NCBI GenBank assembly: GCA_014323675.1
Contig: JACONN010000006.1
Span: 434,001 to 498,000, forward strand
DNA: 64,000 nucleotides
Source of the DNA: Hormoscilla sp. GM7CHS1pb
GTDB taxonomy: Bacteria > Cyanobacteriota > Cyanobacteriia > Cyanobacteriales > Desertifilaceae
Direction of reading: 5' to 3'
The translations under genes and the position numbers were made by a program. The notes below the pieces were generated by a model that was not told the origin of the DNA, searched no databases, and was given only the letters and a program-made list of their open reading frames with translations. Positions 1 to 8,211 of the stretch are shown piece by piece. The first letter of the stretch is position 1, and every line of letters starts with the position of its first letter.

Positions 1-138
1 ACCTGGGATGTAGAACGTAACCTGCTGCACAAGGAATTGCGCAGGTTTGTGGAATTTGCCGATTTGGCAGATAATGCAGAGGAGGCGAGAGCAAAATTGC
101 TCGCACTTCAGAACAAATATGAATTGTTTGATGTTTGA
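1..138 (+). CDS. C-terminal end of an unidentified protein (cut by window edge)
   Basis: Frame 1 is open from the first base to a TGA at 136-138 and encodes 45 residues ending KYELFDV. The segment is helical and charge-rich (HKELRRFVEFADLADNAEEA). I do not recognise the family from this fragment. It lies upstream of, and co-directional with, the small ORF at 357-608 and the DndD-like ATPase at 605-2671, so it is probably the preceding gene of the same operon. In dnd loci that place is often taken by the sulfurtransferase DndC, but nothing in these residues proves it. A block of palindromic repeats starts 11 bp after its stop and separates it from the next gene. Confidence 0.55.
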   Translation, partial: TWDVERNLLHKELRRFVEFADLADNAEEARAKLLALQNKYELFDV

Positions 139-148
139 TGTCCGTTTT

Positions 149-310
149 CATCTCGTTGGCAGGTTCTACCTGGGAATGCTCTCTGGAGGCGGAGCCTCCA
201 GTCCCAGCAGTAGGAGGCTCTGCCTCTGCTCATCTCGTTGGCAGGTTCTACCTGGGAATGCTCTCTGGAAGCTCCGCCTCCAGTCCCAGCAGTAGGCTGG
301 CATTCCTTGA
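149..310. repeat. Two-copy 82-bp direct repeat with nested palindromes
   Basis: A 39-bp segment beginning CATCTCGTTGGCAGGTTC is present at 149-187 and again at 231-269, a spacing of 82 bp. Each copy is followed by GGCGGAGCC/GGAGCTCCGCC-type inverted sequence and AGTCCCAGCAGTAGG. The block separates the upstream gene from the small gene at 357. It is open in the frame of the small gene, so a longer N-terminus could be read through it, but the composition is repeat-like. Confidence 0.7.
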
Positions 311-356
311 CAGTGCTCGGGAACGAGGAAAAATCTCAAATCCAAAATGGTATGAT

Positions 357-608
357 ATGGAGAGGACATTTGACTATTCAGAGGGTTTTCCAGAAGTTGT
401 TATCTCAACTGTTTTAGCTGAAAATCGTTCGGACTATAATCAAAATGCGGGTCTCAAGGAGGTGCAAGAGCCGATCGTTAGTGCTGTGCCGGAAGTCCGC
501 AAAATTATTGAGCGGGTCTTGGAGCTGGAAAAAGATAAGCTCTATATGAAGGTTCCCAAATATATTAATGATGATATCCTGCAAATTATCAAGGAAGAAG
601 TGCAATGA
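357..608 (+). CDS. Small protein translationally coupled to the DndD-like ATPase
   Basis: This is an 83-residue acidic protein from the ATG at 357, beginning MERTFDYSEGF and ending DDILQIIKEEVQ. The frame is open further upstream to 135, but that part is repeat-derived sequence, so I prefer the ATG just after the repeats. Its stop overlaps the start of the ATPase gene by four bases (ATGA), a classic sign of translational coupling. The ERVLELEKDKLYMKVPKYINDDI stretch is predicted helical. I do not recognise a named domain. Because it is coupled to an SMC-type ATPase of the DndD group, a role as an accessory subunit of a DNA-modification or defence complex is an inference from context only. Confidence 0.6.
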   Translation: MERTFDYSEGFPEVVISTVLAENRSDYNQNAGLKEVQEPIVSAVPEVRKIIERVLELEKDKLYMKVPKYINDDILQIIKEEVQ

Positions 609-2671
609 GGTTGAGGTCGATTATACTCTGTAACTTTCGTCAGTTTTATGGCAAGACTGAAGAAATTTTTTTGGCTAGCGGTGCTACGAATATTACGATC
701 ATTCACGGCAATAACGGGGCAGGGAAGACCACCCTGCTGAATGCTTTTACCTGGGCCTTGTACGAGAAGTTCAGTGCGGCTTTTACTTCTCCCCAGCAAC
801 TGGTGAACAAACGGGCCCTGCATGAAATTAAATCAGGTAAACCGGTTGAATGCTTGGTGGAAGTTGCCTTTTATCATGATAGCAGGCGCTATCGGGTCAA
901 GCGCATCTGTCGCGCCTATAAGAAAATGAATGGCATTGAATACAGTCCGACAGAGTTGTCGATGTGGGTGGCCGGAGATGACGGACGCTGGATGCCTACT
1001 CATCAAAACCCGGAGGATATTATCGGACGCATTTTACCCTCCAGTTTACATCAGTATTTCTTTTTTGATGGGGAGCGCATCGAGCATATTTTTCGGGATA
1101 ATCGGAAAACGGAAATTGCTGATGCTACTAAGGAGTTACTGGGTGTAGAGGTGTTCGATCGGGCCCTCAGGCACCTGAAAGCTGCTAGCAAAAGCTTGGA
1201 AGAAGAATTAGGGAACCTCGGGGATCCGCAAACCCAAAAGCTGCTGCAAGATAAGCTGAAATTAGAAGAACAGGGCGATCGCATCAACAAGCGGCAATTG
1301 GAAATTGCTCAGGAGTTAGAAAAGCACCAGGAATTCAAAAGAACAATTAACAGTCGGTTACTGGAGCTAAGTGGTGCGAAGGAGTTACAAGACCGGCGTG
1401 CTAGCCTAGAGGCACAAGAAAAGCATCTCCGCGAACAGTTGAAACAGGCGAAAGTAGGGATAAAAAGAGCGATTAATACTAAAGGATACAGCTTTTTGCT
1501 ATCAGAGGCAACGGCGGAATTTAGAACAATAGTCGAGCAACTGCGGCAGAAAGGACAGTTACCGACGGGAATTACGCAACAATTTGTCCGGGAGTTACTC
1601 AAACAGCAGCGCTGCATCTGCGGTGGGGACTTAAAAGAAGGCACCCATGGCTTCGATACGATCCAATCATGGATAGAGAAAGCGGGAATTGCCGATGTAG
1701 AAGAAACAGCCATTCGCATGAGCGCCCAAATAGAAGAAATTGACAAGCAGGCTCCCGAATTTTGGCGAGAAGTGGACAGACAGCAAGGGAATGTCAAGCA
1801 ATGGCGGGCGGAACTTTCGCGAGTGGAGACGGAGATGGACAATTTGAAGAACAAGCTGAGAACGAACCCCAATGAGAATATTCAGCAGTTGCAACAGCGC
1901 TTGGATGAAATTGAAGCCAAAATTAGTCAATTGCAGAGAGAAACGGGAGCCAACCAGCATAACCTAGATAAGATTCGAGCCGACATTGAGGTAAAAGTAA
2001 AGCAGATGTCCAAACAGCAAACGAATGAGCAGAAGCAAAGATTAGCCCAGCGACGACTGGAAGCGACGGTGGACGCGATGAAGCGGATTGCGGAAGTCAA
2101 GAACCGTCTAGATAAACAGTTTCGCTGGCAATTGGAACAGCGGGTGCAAGAGATATTCAGTCAAATTTCCTTTACCCCCTACGTTCCGAAGCTGTCTGAG
2201 AAATATGAATTGACGCTAGTGGAGAACACAGCTGGGTTAGAAGTATCTGTGGCGGCGTCTACGGGAGAAAACCAGATTCTCAGCTTATCATTTATTGGCG
2301 GGATTATCGATCGGGTGCGGGAGTGGAGTAAAAGCAAGATGCACATGGGACCTGATAGTAGCACATTTCCGATGGTAATGGATTCGCCCTTTGGCAGTTT
2401 GGATGAAATCTATCGCCGCCAGGTAGCTTCATCTCTGCCCCAATTAGCAAATCAGCTAGTAGTTTTAGTCACGAAAACCCAGTGGCGGGTGGAGGTGGAA
2501 GAAGAAATGACTCCTAGAATTGGCCGGGAGTACCTGTTGGTATATAATTCGCCGAAACCAGATTGTGAGGAAGATAGCATCCAGTTAGGGGGAGTGCGTT
2601 ATCCTTTAGTCAGACGCAGTCCGAACGAGTTTGAATATACTGAGATCGTCGAGGTAGAACGTCATGGTTAG
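605..2671 (+). CDS. DndD-like SMC/Rad50-type ATPase
   Basis: The product is a 688-residue ABC-type ATPase of the SMC/Rad50 architecture. Walker A is GNNGAGKT at about residues 35-42. The FFFDGE motif typical of DndD-group proteins lies near 156-161. Long coiled coils run from about 190 to 500, with a CICGG zinc-hook-like apex near 337-341. The C-terminal lobe has a signature-like SLSFIGGI region near 557-565 and a Walker B/D-loop VMDSPFGSLD near 592-601. In dnd systems DndD acts with DndC and DndE in phosphorothioate modification of DNA; related ATPases occur in other defence systems. No dndE follows here: the downstream DNA is decayed. The assignment to the DndD group is firm at fold level, and the exact system is uncertain. 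Confidence 0.8.
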   Translation: MRLRSIILCNFRQFYGKTEEIFLASGATNITIIHGNNGAGKTTLLNAFTWALYEKFSAAFTSPQQLVNKRALHEIKSGKPVECLVEVAFYHDSRRYRVKRICRAYKKMNGIEYSPTELSMWVAGDDGRWMPTHQNPEDIIGRILPSSLHQYFFFDGERIEHIFRDNRKTEIADATKELLGVEVFDRALRHLKAASKSLEEELGNLGDPQTQKLLQDKLKLEEQGDRINKRQLEIAQELEKHQEFKRTINSRLLELSGAKELQDRRASLEAQEKHLREQLKQAKVGIKRAINTKGYSFLLSEATAEFRTIVEQLRQKGQLPTGITQQFVRELLKQQRCICGGDLKEGTHGFDTIQSWIEKAGIADVEETAIRMSAQIEEIDKQAPEFWREVDRQQGNVKQWRAELSRVETEMDNLKNKLRTNPNENIQQLQQRLDEIEAKISQLQRETGANQHNLDKIRADIEVKVKQMSKQQTNEQKQRLAQRRLEATVDAMKRIAEVKNRLDKQFRWQLEQRVQEIFSQISFTPYVPKLSEKYELTLVENTAGLEVSVAASTGENQILSLSFIGGIIDRVREWSKSKMHMGPDSSTFPMVMDSPFGSLDEIYRRQVASSLPQLANQLVVLVTKTQWRVEVEEEMTPRIGREYLLVYNSPKPDCEEDSIQLGGVRYPLVRRSPNEFEYTEIVEVERHG

Positions 2672-2796
2672 TGCATATAGGGGCAAAATAATGAGGCGAT
2701 CGTGGGATAACTTTATATGTAGTTAGTTATAGTAGGGTGGGCATTGCCCACCTGACTAGGATAAGATAGGAATCATGCAAGTAATCGGAGTCTGTG

Positions 2797-2969
2797 ATGA
2801 GTAACTCTGTATCTTGACAAAAGGCGATCGAGTATGTGGAAGCGCTTTGGATAGAAGACGAAAGGGAAATTGCCAATAAGGCAGGATGGTGAAGCTAGCA
2901 GCAATTCAAGCAGGTACGGCAAAGCGGGGTACTCTAGATCAATTTATAGCTGATTTACTTGGATGTTGA
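2797..2969 (+). pseudogene. Remnant of a small antitoxin-like protein
   Basis: Reading from the ATG at 2797 gives QKAIEYVEALWIEDE, and after a stop and a probable internal loss AAIQAGTAKRGTLDQFIADL. The two parts resemble the start and end of the roughly 80-90-residue cyanobacterial proteins that begin with a KAIEYVE-type helix and end in GT(V/L)D(D/Q)L(I/M)ADL, often seen beside toxin genes. Two in-frame stops and a shortened middle indicate decay. The resemblance is from memory of the family, so confidence is low. Confidence 0.35.
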
Positions 2970-3091
2970 ATGACAACTAAGCAATTCAAAATTATTTCTT
3001 TCTCATTCAAAATTGGGAAAGTATTTGGGAACAAGGATCTCAGCGGATCGGCCTATGCAATTTAAATGCACGACAATTGAGGTAGAAGGTC

Positions 3092-3887
3092 ATGGTTAGT
3101 GCAGAATTGACTGTGGAACATGTGGTGACGGATACTTGGATGCAGGCTAGCTGGGAATAATTTATGGCGCTAGCTGATAATCCAGCTTATAATAAGGGGA
3201 GGTTATATTACGATCGGGGTGACATGAGAATTGAAATGTCACCAGTAGGCTATAGTCATTGTCAGGATAATGGGGTAGTATACTATATATTGGTCCTTTA
3301 TGCAACGATCGAGAATATCCGGATTAAAGGAGTGGTAAACACCAGTTTGAGAAGAAATGGGAATGGCCGCGCCCCCAGCGCAGCGCTATCGGCGAGGTTC
3401 AGCCAGAATCTGCTTTCTATATTGGGGACAGGGTTATTTCATTCTACCCGATCGCCGTCACCCGTTCCCAGGCAGAGCCGTGGGAACGAGGGGTGCGGCT
3501 ACAAGAACCAAGCCCACGCTCCGGGCCCCCTCCGCTGCGCAAGGGCTATAGTGCTTGCTAACTTAAGAATGAAATAGCCCTGATATTGGGGAGGAGTTGA
3601 TCTTACCGCCACGCTCAAATTATGTGATAGATTTGAATAACTTTGAACCGCCTGCTTTGGTGGTGGAAAATGCAGCATCTTCTCTTAGGAATAATTTAAA
3701 ACGGAAGCGGTTACTATAGGACGGGTTGGGAGTGCAAGAATATTGGGTGGTAAATGCGAATAATGGGGAGATTATTGCGTTTTCAATTTACCGCATCGGT
3801 GAAATTAGAGAGTCAAACTTGCCAGGGTTGGCGCTATCCTTAGTTGAGGAAGCATTACAACACGCTACGCTGCGAAACGCAAACTGA
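3092..3887 (+). pseudogene. Uma2-family endonuclease pseudogene, split by a MITE-like element
   Basis: The pieces follow the Uma2 (DUF820) order. There is an N-terminal segment, an in-frame TAA before FMALADNPAYNKGRLYY and then RIEMSPVGYSH. A frameshift follows near 3350-3400, then the PESAFYIG segment. A 154-bp element with terminal inverted repeats sits at 3429-3582. After it come EELILPPRSNYVIDLNNF, PALVVE, a second stop, and the conserved VQEYWVVNANNGEI core. Removing the element together with one copy of its 10-bp duplication joins PESAFYIG to EELILPP in frame. Uma2 proteins are PD-(D/E)xK-fold proteins abundant in cyanobacteria. An intact relative is present at 49400-49963. Confidence 0.75.
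3429..3582. mobile_element. MITE-like element with 17-bp TIRs and 10-bp target duplication
   Basis: The 154-bp element begins CAGGGTTATTTCATTCT (3429-3445) and ends with its reverse complement with one mismatch (3566-3582). It is flanked on both sides by ATATTGGGGA (3419-3428 and 3583-3592), a 10-bp target-site duplication. It has no transposase and carries a 26-bp-type palindrome (CGTTCCCAGG...) and a short GC-rich repeat in its middle. It interrupts the Uma2 pseudogene at 3092-3887. Confidence 0.85.
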
Positions 3888-3930
3888 TAGAGAAATTATT
3901 GGCTGGTTTATACAAAGGTTCAGTTAAGTC

Positions 3931-4101
3931 ATGAAAATTGCGATCGCTACCCTAGGTTCGCGGGGAGACGTGCAGCCATTCGTCGCCCACCGTTCCGGAA
4001 AAATCGGTGTTGGTTTGCAAAAGGCAGGTCACGAAGTAAGTATTTGCACCAGTTATAGTTTTAAGGGTTCGATCGTCAATTACGGACTGCGTTATGCTGT
4101 A
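3931..4101 (+). pseudogene. Truncated UDP-glycosyltransferase-like N-terminus
   Basis: The frame opens with MKIAIATLGSRGDVQPFVA and continues GLQKAGHEVSICTSYSF. This is the N-terminal Rossmann signature of the sterol-glucosyltransferase/UGT-like family (MRI.I.T.GSRGDVQPF.ALG.GL..AGHEV). About 57 residues remain of a protein normally near 400 residues long. The end abuts the 3' end of the opposite-strand gene at 4092, where homology stops. An odd HRSGKIGV insertion follows FVA. A rearrangement junction is the simplest explanation. Confidence 0.7.
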
Positions 4102-7100
4102 AAATCAGCAAAAGCATCATCCAGCTTCATGTTGCCCGTCTTCACCCCAACTTTAGGATCCCTGGGAGCCGACCGTTCTGAGTCCGTTGATGGCACATCA
4201 GCAAAGAAATCATCAAACTCATCCACCGTCAGCGCCTGATTTTCCTCTGAAAGGGATTCTCCCGTTTCCGAAACAGAGTCGGAGAGCTTCGGCTCTGGTG
4301 CCGAGGTTCCCTCATCTATATCTGACAAACCCCAATCGTCAAATCCCCAATCATTCCCCGATATCTTCTCCCTCGTTCCCACGGCTCCGCCTGGGAACGT
4401 GCGGGTAGCGCTCCCAGAAGATATCGAAGAGGAGGGGAGTGATTCATCCCTTTTCGTTTCTGGCCCTGGAGCTGCTGAGCTTATATCATCTAAAAACCCA
4501 TCCAGACTCACATCTGACGAACCTTCGATATCTCTGGGGTAGTGCGAATATCGATCCCCAGAGATATCGAAGTCCCGAATCGCCTCATTATCGTCCTGGG
4601 AATCAGGCGATCTGGTCTCCACTGACTCTACCTCTGGCAAACCCCAATCGTCAAATCCCCAATCATTCCCCAAGGATGGGAGTGATTCATTACTTGCCTT
4701 TTCCGACTCTGTCTGAGCTGAATTATCATCTAAAAACTCATCAAGACTATCCTCTTTTTCTCTGGACGCGCTTTCCGGGGTTTTTGCCGCCGACTTTTGT
4801 GATTTGTCCCGACCCAGAGCTTCATTTAACTGCTGTTGGGTGATCGGCTCTAGCGATATCCAAGTTGGGTCTGGATCCTCTTCTGGTTCTTCAAATCCCC
4901 AATCATTCTTCGATGTCTCCGGAGTAGTGCTTCTAGCGCTCTCCGGAAACATCGAAGACTCTGTACGTGAATCTGCACTTCTTACCTCTGACTCTATCTC
5001 TGTATAAGATTCGCTAGAATCAAACTCTGACTCCGACTCTATCCCTGCTGAGCTTACCTCCGAGGCCAACTCAGGATAGGTCACATTCGACAGAGTCCCC
5101 CTGTTTAGGTTCTCCTCCTCAACTGGAATGGTGGTGGCTGCTGCTACCGCATCACTCTCATCGTCATCGACAGCAGCATCCGTCTGATGAGGCTTCCCTT
5201 CTGGAGGTTGTAACGTAATCCTGACTTCCCTCTCTGCGCTTTCTGGTGTTTTTGCCGCCGACCGTGGATCTTTTTCCAGATTGCCCAGATCTTCATTCAA
5301 CTGTTTTATAGCGATAGGATTTAGCGAGCTCCAAGTGGGGTCTGGATCCTCTTCCGGATCGTCTATGGGCAGCAAATCCTCCTCCAGTGATGCTGGAATA
5401 TAGACATCCGATGAGATCCTCCTCACCCTCTCCACCCACTTCGATGGTGCCTGTGCGGAATCCTTTGGAGTCTCAGTCGGTTCCTCTAGGTCTTCTTCCT
5501 CTGGGAATAGCTCCGCCAAATTATCGATCGCCTCTGTTGCTGCCGCCGTTGGCCTATCCGCCGCCGCCGTTTCAGCGCCAGACCCCCCCTCGGAAGCAAA
5601 CAACCAGTCCTCCAACGACCTTGCTGTTTCCGGGACAATATCCGGAGCTAGTTCTTCCTCTTCTGCAAACAAATCTTCCGCCAATGTTGCAGTTTGATTT
5701 ATCGAGGTTTCGTCATTCGAGCTGCTCCCCTCGTTCCCACGGCTCTGCCTGGGAACGCTGGCTGTTTCTTGATTTGACTGGGTGAGAGATTCGCTACCCG
5801 TCGCCAAAGACTCTGGACCAAACATCGCATCGAATAAATCATCATCATCAGCATCTTGCTCTTTTCTCGGGGTCTGTTCCGACTCTGATGGGACATCGCC
5901 TTTACTCGGCTTTTTCCCCGAAATATCCTGCCGAGGAGCGATCTGGTTTATATTCAGCTTCTCCAGCAACTCTAGCGCTTCTGTCAACTGCTGAGACTGG
6001 CTTGACGAATTTGGAGCCCCTGCTCCTGGCGGCCTTTTTCTTGCTATAGTAGGTTCTGATGCATCTGGAGCCAAATCCTCGAAGCCCTCTATTTCCTTAG
6101 ATTGTAACTCCTGAGTCGCCGACCAACTGAGTTCTGTTTCCGGTTGAGCGATTTCCGGTTTTTCCTCTGGAGCATTAGCCTTTGGCAGTTGCAACCCTGA
6201 TTCAGTGACCTTTTTACCCGACCTTTCTGGTCGAGATTGCACAAAACTCGAAGCCTCCCGTCCCAGCTGTTCTGCCAGAGTACTAATCAGGGCGCTAAAC
6301 ATCACCTCCCCCTGGTGCCCCAAACTATACATTTTGTCTATTCCTTGGGACAGAGACTCTTGATAGCTGTTAATATTTCTCTGGATCGTCTCGAATACTA
6401 CAGCGATGCTTGAGTCTAGCTTCGTCAATAGTTGGTCGGACTCAGCTTGCAGCATACGCATTTGAGCCAGACGGTCCGAGGGAGTGAGTAGGGAGTGAGA
6501 GGGGTAGCTAGAGTCTGATAATGGTTCCAGTTCCCTCGTGTAACTAACCGCCTCAGCTTCCAGACTCCTCATGATCTGGGCTACCTGCAAAAATTCCCGC
6601 ATCAGCTGTTGTTGTCCAGCTGCCTGCCGATCCATATAATATTGCTGTCGCTGATTTTCCAGCTGCCTGATTTCCCCGAGCAGATCGCTTCGCTGGCGTT
6701 GCAACGCTTCGAGATCCCCTTGTATTGGTTCCATCAGACTATTGCGCAGGTCTTGCACCACGGCATGCATTATTTGCTGATTCAGGGCTCCAGGTGTTAC
6801 CCCGCCCCGATAAGGAGAAGGCGATGTCTCTGGGGTAGCGCTTTTAACAGTCGCTGGTGATGATAGCTCCGCACCTAGCATACTTCTCCGAGGGCCTGAT
6901 GCTTCTGGTCTTTGCCCAATTTGAGTCCGAGTATAATCGCCATCTGCTTGCCGATGGTGCGGTGTCTGCTCCCTCGTTCCCACGGATCTGCCTGGGAACG
7001 TGCTTCTAGCGCTCCCAGGATATGCAGCACCAGGAGACCCAGATGATTGCAGGGATACCAGATAGCTGCGCACTCGCTCTAGTACCCGCCGTTGTCTTTC

Positions 7101-7226
7101 AACATCTCCAGACATCACCCAAGGTAGGCTAGGGCTTGCTTTGCGGAGGACTGCGTCTATTTCCGCAATCATTGTTTGGAGTTGGTCATTGCCAGATGTC
7201 ACAGCTTCTCTAAAGGTGCCTATCAC
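4092..7226 (-). CDS. 1044-aa acidic repetitive coiled-coil protein of unknown function, carrying in-frame palindromes
   Basis: The N-terminal part (about residues 1-70 and 140-330) is helical/coiled coil, with segments such as RQRSDLLGEIRQLENQRQQY. From about residue 380 on it is an acidic low-complexity tail built of recurring modules: EEDPDPTW, AAKTPESA, NDWGFDDWGL, LDEFLDD. There is no signal peptide or membrane segment. Short palindromic DNA repeats are translated in frame, giving FPGRSVGTRE near residue 75, VPRQSRGNEG near 490 and FPGGAVGTRE near 945, while two 50-bp palindromes encode segments near 756-773 and 885-901. The C-terminus lies at the junction with the glycosyltransferase stub and may be truncated or altered. 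I do not recognise a function. It stands alone, divergent from the regulator at 8212. Confidence 0.75.
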   Translation of the reverse strand: MIGTFREAVTSGNDQLQTMIAEIDAVLRKASPSLPWVMSGDVERQRRVLERVRSYLVSLQSSGSPGAAYPGSARSTFPGRSVGTREQTPHHRQADGDYTRTQIGQRPEASGPRRSMLGAELSSPATVKSATPETSPSPYRGGVTPGALNQQIMHAVVQDLRNSLMEPIQGDLEALQRQRSDLLGEIRQLENQRQQYYMDRQAAGQQQLMREFLQVAQIMRSLEAEAVSYTRELEPLSDSSYPSHSLLTPSDRLAQMRMLQAESDQLLTKLDSSIAVVFETIQRNINSYQESLSQGIDKMYSLGHQGEVMFSALISTLAEQLGREASSFVQSRPERSGKKVTESGLQLPKANAPEEKPEIAQPETELSWSATQELQSKEIEGFEDLAPDASEPTIARKRPPGAGAPNSSSQSQQLTEALELLEKLNINQIAPRQDISGKKPSKGDVPSESEQTPRKEQDADDDDLFDAMFGPESLATGSESLTQSNQETASVPRQSRGNEGSSSNDETSINQTATLAEDLFAEEEELAPDIVPETARSLEDWLFASEGGSGAETAAADRPTAAATEAIDNLAELFPEEEDLEEPTETPKDSAQAPSKWVERVRRISSDVYIPASLEEDLLPIDDPEEDPDPTWSSLNPIAIKQLNEDLGNLEKDPRSAAKTPESAEREVRITLQPPEGKPHQTDAAVDDDESDAVAAATTIPVEEENLNRGTLSNVTYPELASEVSSAGIESESEFDSSESYTEIESEVRSADSRTESSMFPESARSTTPETSKNDWGFEEPEEDPDPTWISLEPITQQQLNEALGRDKSQKSAAKTPESASREKEDSLDEFLDDNSAQTESEKASNESLPSLGNDWGFDDWGLPEVESVETRSPDSQDDNEAIRDFDISGDRYSHYPRDIEGSSDVSLDGFLDDISSAAPGPETKRDESLPSSSISSGSATRTFPGGAVGTREKISGNDWGFDDWGLSDIDEGTSAPEPKLSDSVSETGESLSEENQALTVDEFDDFFADVPSTDSERSAPRDPKVGVKTGNMKLDDAFADFTA
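4359..4426. repeat. Nested palindrome: 26-bp core inside a longer hairpin (coding)
   Basis: Outer arms CGATATCTTCT (4359-4369) and AGAAGATATCG (4416-4426) enclose a complete 26-bp CGTTCCC...GGGAACG palindrome at 4374-4399. The block lies in frame within the 1044-aa protein gene. It looks like the 50-bp family seen at 4523 and 4908 with a second element lodged in its loop. Confidence 0.75.
4523..4572. repeat. 50-bp palindromic element (coding)
   Basis: Perfect 17-bp arms, CTTCGATATCTCTGGGG at 4523-4539 and its complement at 4556-4572, enclose a 16-nt loop. It lies within the 1044-aa protein gene, which stays open. The arms differ in sequence from the sister element at 4908, yet the size is identical. 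Confidence 0.85.
4908..4957. repeat. 50-bp palindromic element, second copy (coding)
   Basis: 17-bp arms with one mismatch (CTTCGATGTCTCCGGAG at 4908-4924; complement at 4941-4957) enclose a 16-nt loop containing TAGTGCTTCTAGCGCT. It is in frame within the 1044-aa protein gene. Confidence 0.8.
5732..5757. repeat. 26-bp palindrome CGTTCCC...GGGAACG (coding)
   Basis: This is a 26-bp repeat with 7-bp outer arms. The same family occurs at 4374-4399, 6975-7000 and 44254-44279, inside the MITE at 3429, and in variant form at 10862, 39298, 39332, 45601 and 54889. Here it is translated in frame as part of VPRQSRGNEG. Confidence 0.8.
6975..7000. repeat. 26-bp palindrome CGTTCCC...GGGAACG (coding)
   Basis: Third copy of the 26-bp family inside the 1044-aa protein gene, encoding part of FPGRSVGTRE. 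It is followed by GTGCTTCTAGCGCTCCC, which resembles the loop of the 50-bp family. Confidence 0.8.
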
Positions 7227-8211
7227 TTTCTACTTGCATCTTACCACCGCTAGTGCGTGAGAATAACTCACTTATTTCATGTGCTGCGTTTAACCCTCAC
7301 AAATCGGGTAGTGGGTCACAAGTAGTGATGTTAGCACAAGAAAGCTCAGACGGAGATCGCAATAGTGGCATCCAACGGCAAGTCAAATAACGATATTTCA
7401 GGCATTGACGTCCCAGCCGAAAAATTGAAAATGCCACATCCCCACACCTATTGGGACAGACTAGCCATCACATCACTACATGTTTATCACTACCACAAAT
7501 CGTTCCAAGTATATCTGTGCAAGTATAACAGAGCACATCTTTCGATGCGCTCAGGCCACAGCCAGCAAAGCTCTTGGCGTAACGCCGCGAGCGCGTATAT
7601 AGTGCGTCCTATACATTTGTGCAAATTTTCTGGAGTGAAAATAATGGCTTAAACTATTGCAGGGTAAGGCTTTCAGCTAAAAATCCAGTTGCACAACTCA
7701 TGAACGGTTTGCTTAAGTTAGCAGCCAGGGCTAGCCATCGGTCTGCTTTTTCTATTTTAGCTGATAACGCTGCTTTATAGCAAGCAAAAATGCGCAATTA
7801 TTAGTAGTGCGCGAGCGCATCTTGTTTATGACGTAGCCCTTCGTTTTGCGCCACTTCGCTACTCCTCGTGCGCCTGGTATTATTTTCCAGTTTATTCCCT
7901 AACCCCTGATGCCAGCAACTTTTTGGTGCGAGTGCCACTCATCAAATACCGAGTTACTATAGTTTCTGGAATAAATATCTATAGATTACCTATATCTAGC
8001 ATTTTAGCAATTCGCAAGGGGTAAGAGATTAGGTGAGATACTTGCACGATCTGGAAATGCATTATATTATCGAGGGGGTGGAAGGATAGTTGAGATAAAT
8101 CCTGGTGGCATCGATTGAAAGGTCCAATATAGTCACCGGCAAGAAGAAAAATCCCCAACCGATTGGGTCGCTATCATTATACCTCCAGCGTTCACATTGG
8201 CAGAAGGCCCT
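7227..8211. other. Intergenic region between divergent genes
   Basis: About 980 bp without a convincing gene. An open frame at 7365-7652 has no recognisable domain and unusual composition, and I do not support it. GC-rich scraps with GCGAGCGCATC and CGTTTTGCGCCACTTCGC-type sequence near 7570 and 7810-7870 look like degenerate short repeats. Promoters for the 1044-aa gene (minus) and the Crp-type regulator (plus) must lie here, but I cannot place them. Confidence 0.6.

Noticed and set aside
2671..3091. dndE after the DndD-like gene
   Set aside because: No open frame of suitable length. The only readable piece resembles a small antitoxin, not DndE.
4187..6860. Plus-strand open frames opposite the 1044-aa gene
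   Set aside because: Low-complexity Pro/Ser-rich translations are caused by the acidic repeats on the other strand. No RBS or domain.
7365..7652. 95-codon ORF in the 7.2-8.2 kb gap
   Set aside because: No recognisable domain, odd composition, and it overlaps GC-rich repeat scraps.
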